Assembly (NCBI GenBank): GCA_041651315.1
Contig: JBAZJM010000282.1
Coordinates: 1-5,911, forward strand
Reading direction: 5' to 3'
DNA length: 5,911 nucleotides
Source of the DNA: CAITYL01 sp041651315
GTDB taxonomy: Bacteria > Verrucomicrobiota > Lentisphaeria > Oligosphaerales > CAITYL01
Shown here: piece after piece, positions 5,818 through 5,911 of the stretch
Layout of the letters: every line of letters begins with the position of its first letter
How positions within the stretch are numbered: the first letter of the stretch is position 1
Notes under the pieces: generated by a model
Told to the model about the DNA's origin: nothing
Databases searched by the model: none
What the model saw: the letters and a program-made list of their open reading frames with translations, nothing else
Position numbers and translations under genes: made by a program

Positions 5818-5911
5818 GTACGTCAGGCATGACATGTCACTGGGGTGGAAGTCCCCCAAGAGCCGAGGTGAACCGGAATCTGTAAGCTGAAGGCAATGGC
5901 GTCGTCGCGAG
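5818..5911 (+). mobile_element. Group II intron, 5' end (probable class C), truncated by window end
   Basis: The sequence after the terminator resembles domain I of bacterial group II introns, from memory closest to the class C intron of Oceanobacillus iheyensis. The 5' end would be GTACG at 5818-5822, one base off the GTGYG consensus. It is followed by GTCA-GGCA-TGAC (5822-5833), matching in place the CCC-GGCAU-GGG hairpin of that intron. Next come GGGGTGGAAGTCCCC (5842-5856), corresponding to its GGGUGAGAGUCCC, and GCAATGGCGTCGTCGCGA (5893-5910), similar to its GCAAGGGUGUCCGUGGCGA. Class C introns are known to insert just downstream of intrinsic terminator hairpins, and this one starts at the base after the T-tract. 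The reverse transcriptase/maturase gene and 3' end would lie beyond the window, so completeness cannot be judged. Confidence 0.75.

Noticed and set aside
5590..5832. An 80-codon ORF running from the E1 end through the terminator
   Set aside because: It is an out-of-frame overlap with E1 that crosses the terminator stem and the intron boundary; no homology is recognised.

Overview
This window is a GC-rich bacterial locus encoding a 2-oxoacid dehydrogenase complex of the pyruvate dehydrogenase type, read entirely on the + strand in the order E2 (3' part only) – E3 – E1. E1 is a single 821-residue polypeptide in which the alpha and beta subunits are fused. E1 decarboxylates the 2-oxoacid with thiamine diphosphate, E2 passes the acyl group from lipoamide to CoA, and E3 reoxidises the dihydrolipoamide with FAD and NAD+. 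No gene here fixes the taxon. The fused E1, the GxxExxY cassette with its CACGAAG-type flanks, and the REP-associated transposase with AAC-loop hairpins together remind me of PVC-group bacteria (Verrucomicrobiota, Lentisphaerota, Kiritimatiellota, Planctomycetota), but this is an impression only.

Layout. 2-535: C-terminal 177 residues of E2 with the catalytic HRVIDG motif. 549-1019: an insertion-like cassette made of a 123-residue GxxExxY protein (PD-(D/E)XK nuclease fold family) between near-perfect 29-bp inverted repeats. 1035-2387: dihydrolipoamide dehydrogenase (450 aa), whose Shine-Dalgarno lies on the edge of the right-hand repeat. 2409-3247: a REP/RAYT region, in which a 151-residue HUH Y1 transposase is bracketed by inverted copies of an element with three hairpins, and a third, transposase-less copy lies further downstream. 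3297-5762: fused E1. 5784-5817: a strong intrinsic terminator. 5818-5911: what looks like the first 94 nt of a group II intron, probably class C, starting at the base after the terminator T-tract and cut off by the window end.

The three enzymes form one metabolic unit, and the spacers are the striking part: each of the three gene boundaries carries a different kind of mobile or repetitive element, while the enzyme reading frames that can be seen are intact. The two small ORFs in the spacers use visibly less GC-biased codons than the enzyme genes, consistent with separate ancestry. I found no convincing promoter. E1 may be read through from lpd across the hairpin-rich REP region or may have its own promoter in 3053-3296; the sequence alone does not decide this. 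None of the elements is a wholly new system to my knowledge. The best leads are the intron placed exactly at the terminator and the RAYT element with covarying hairpins.
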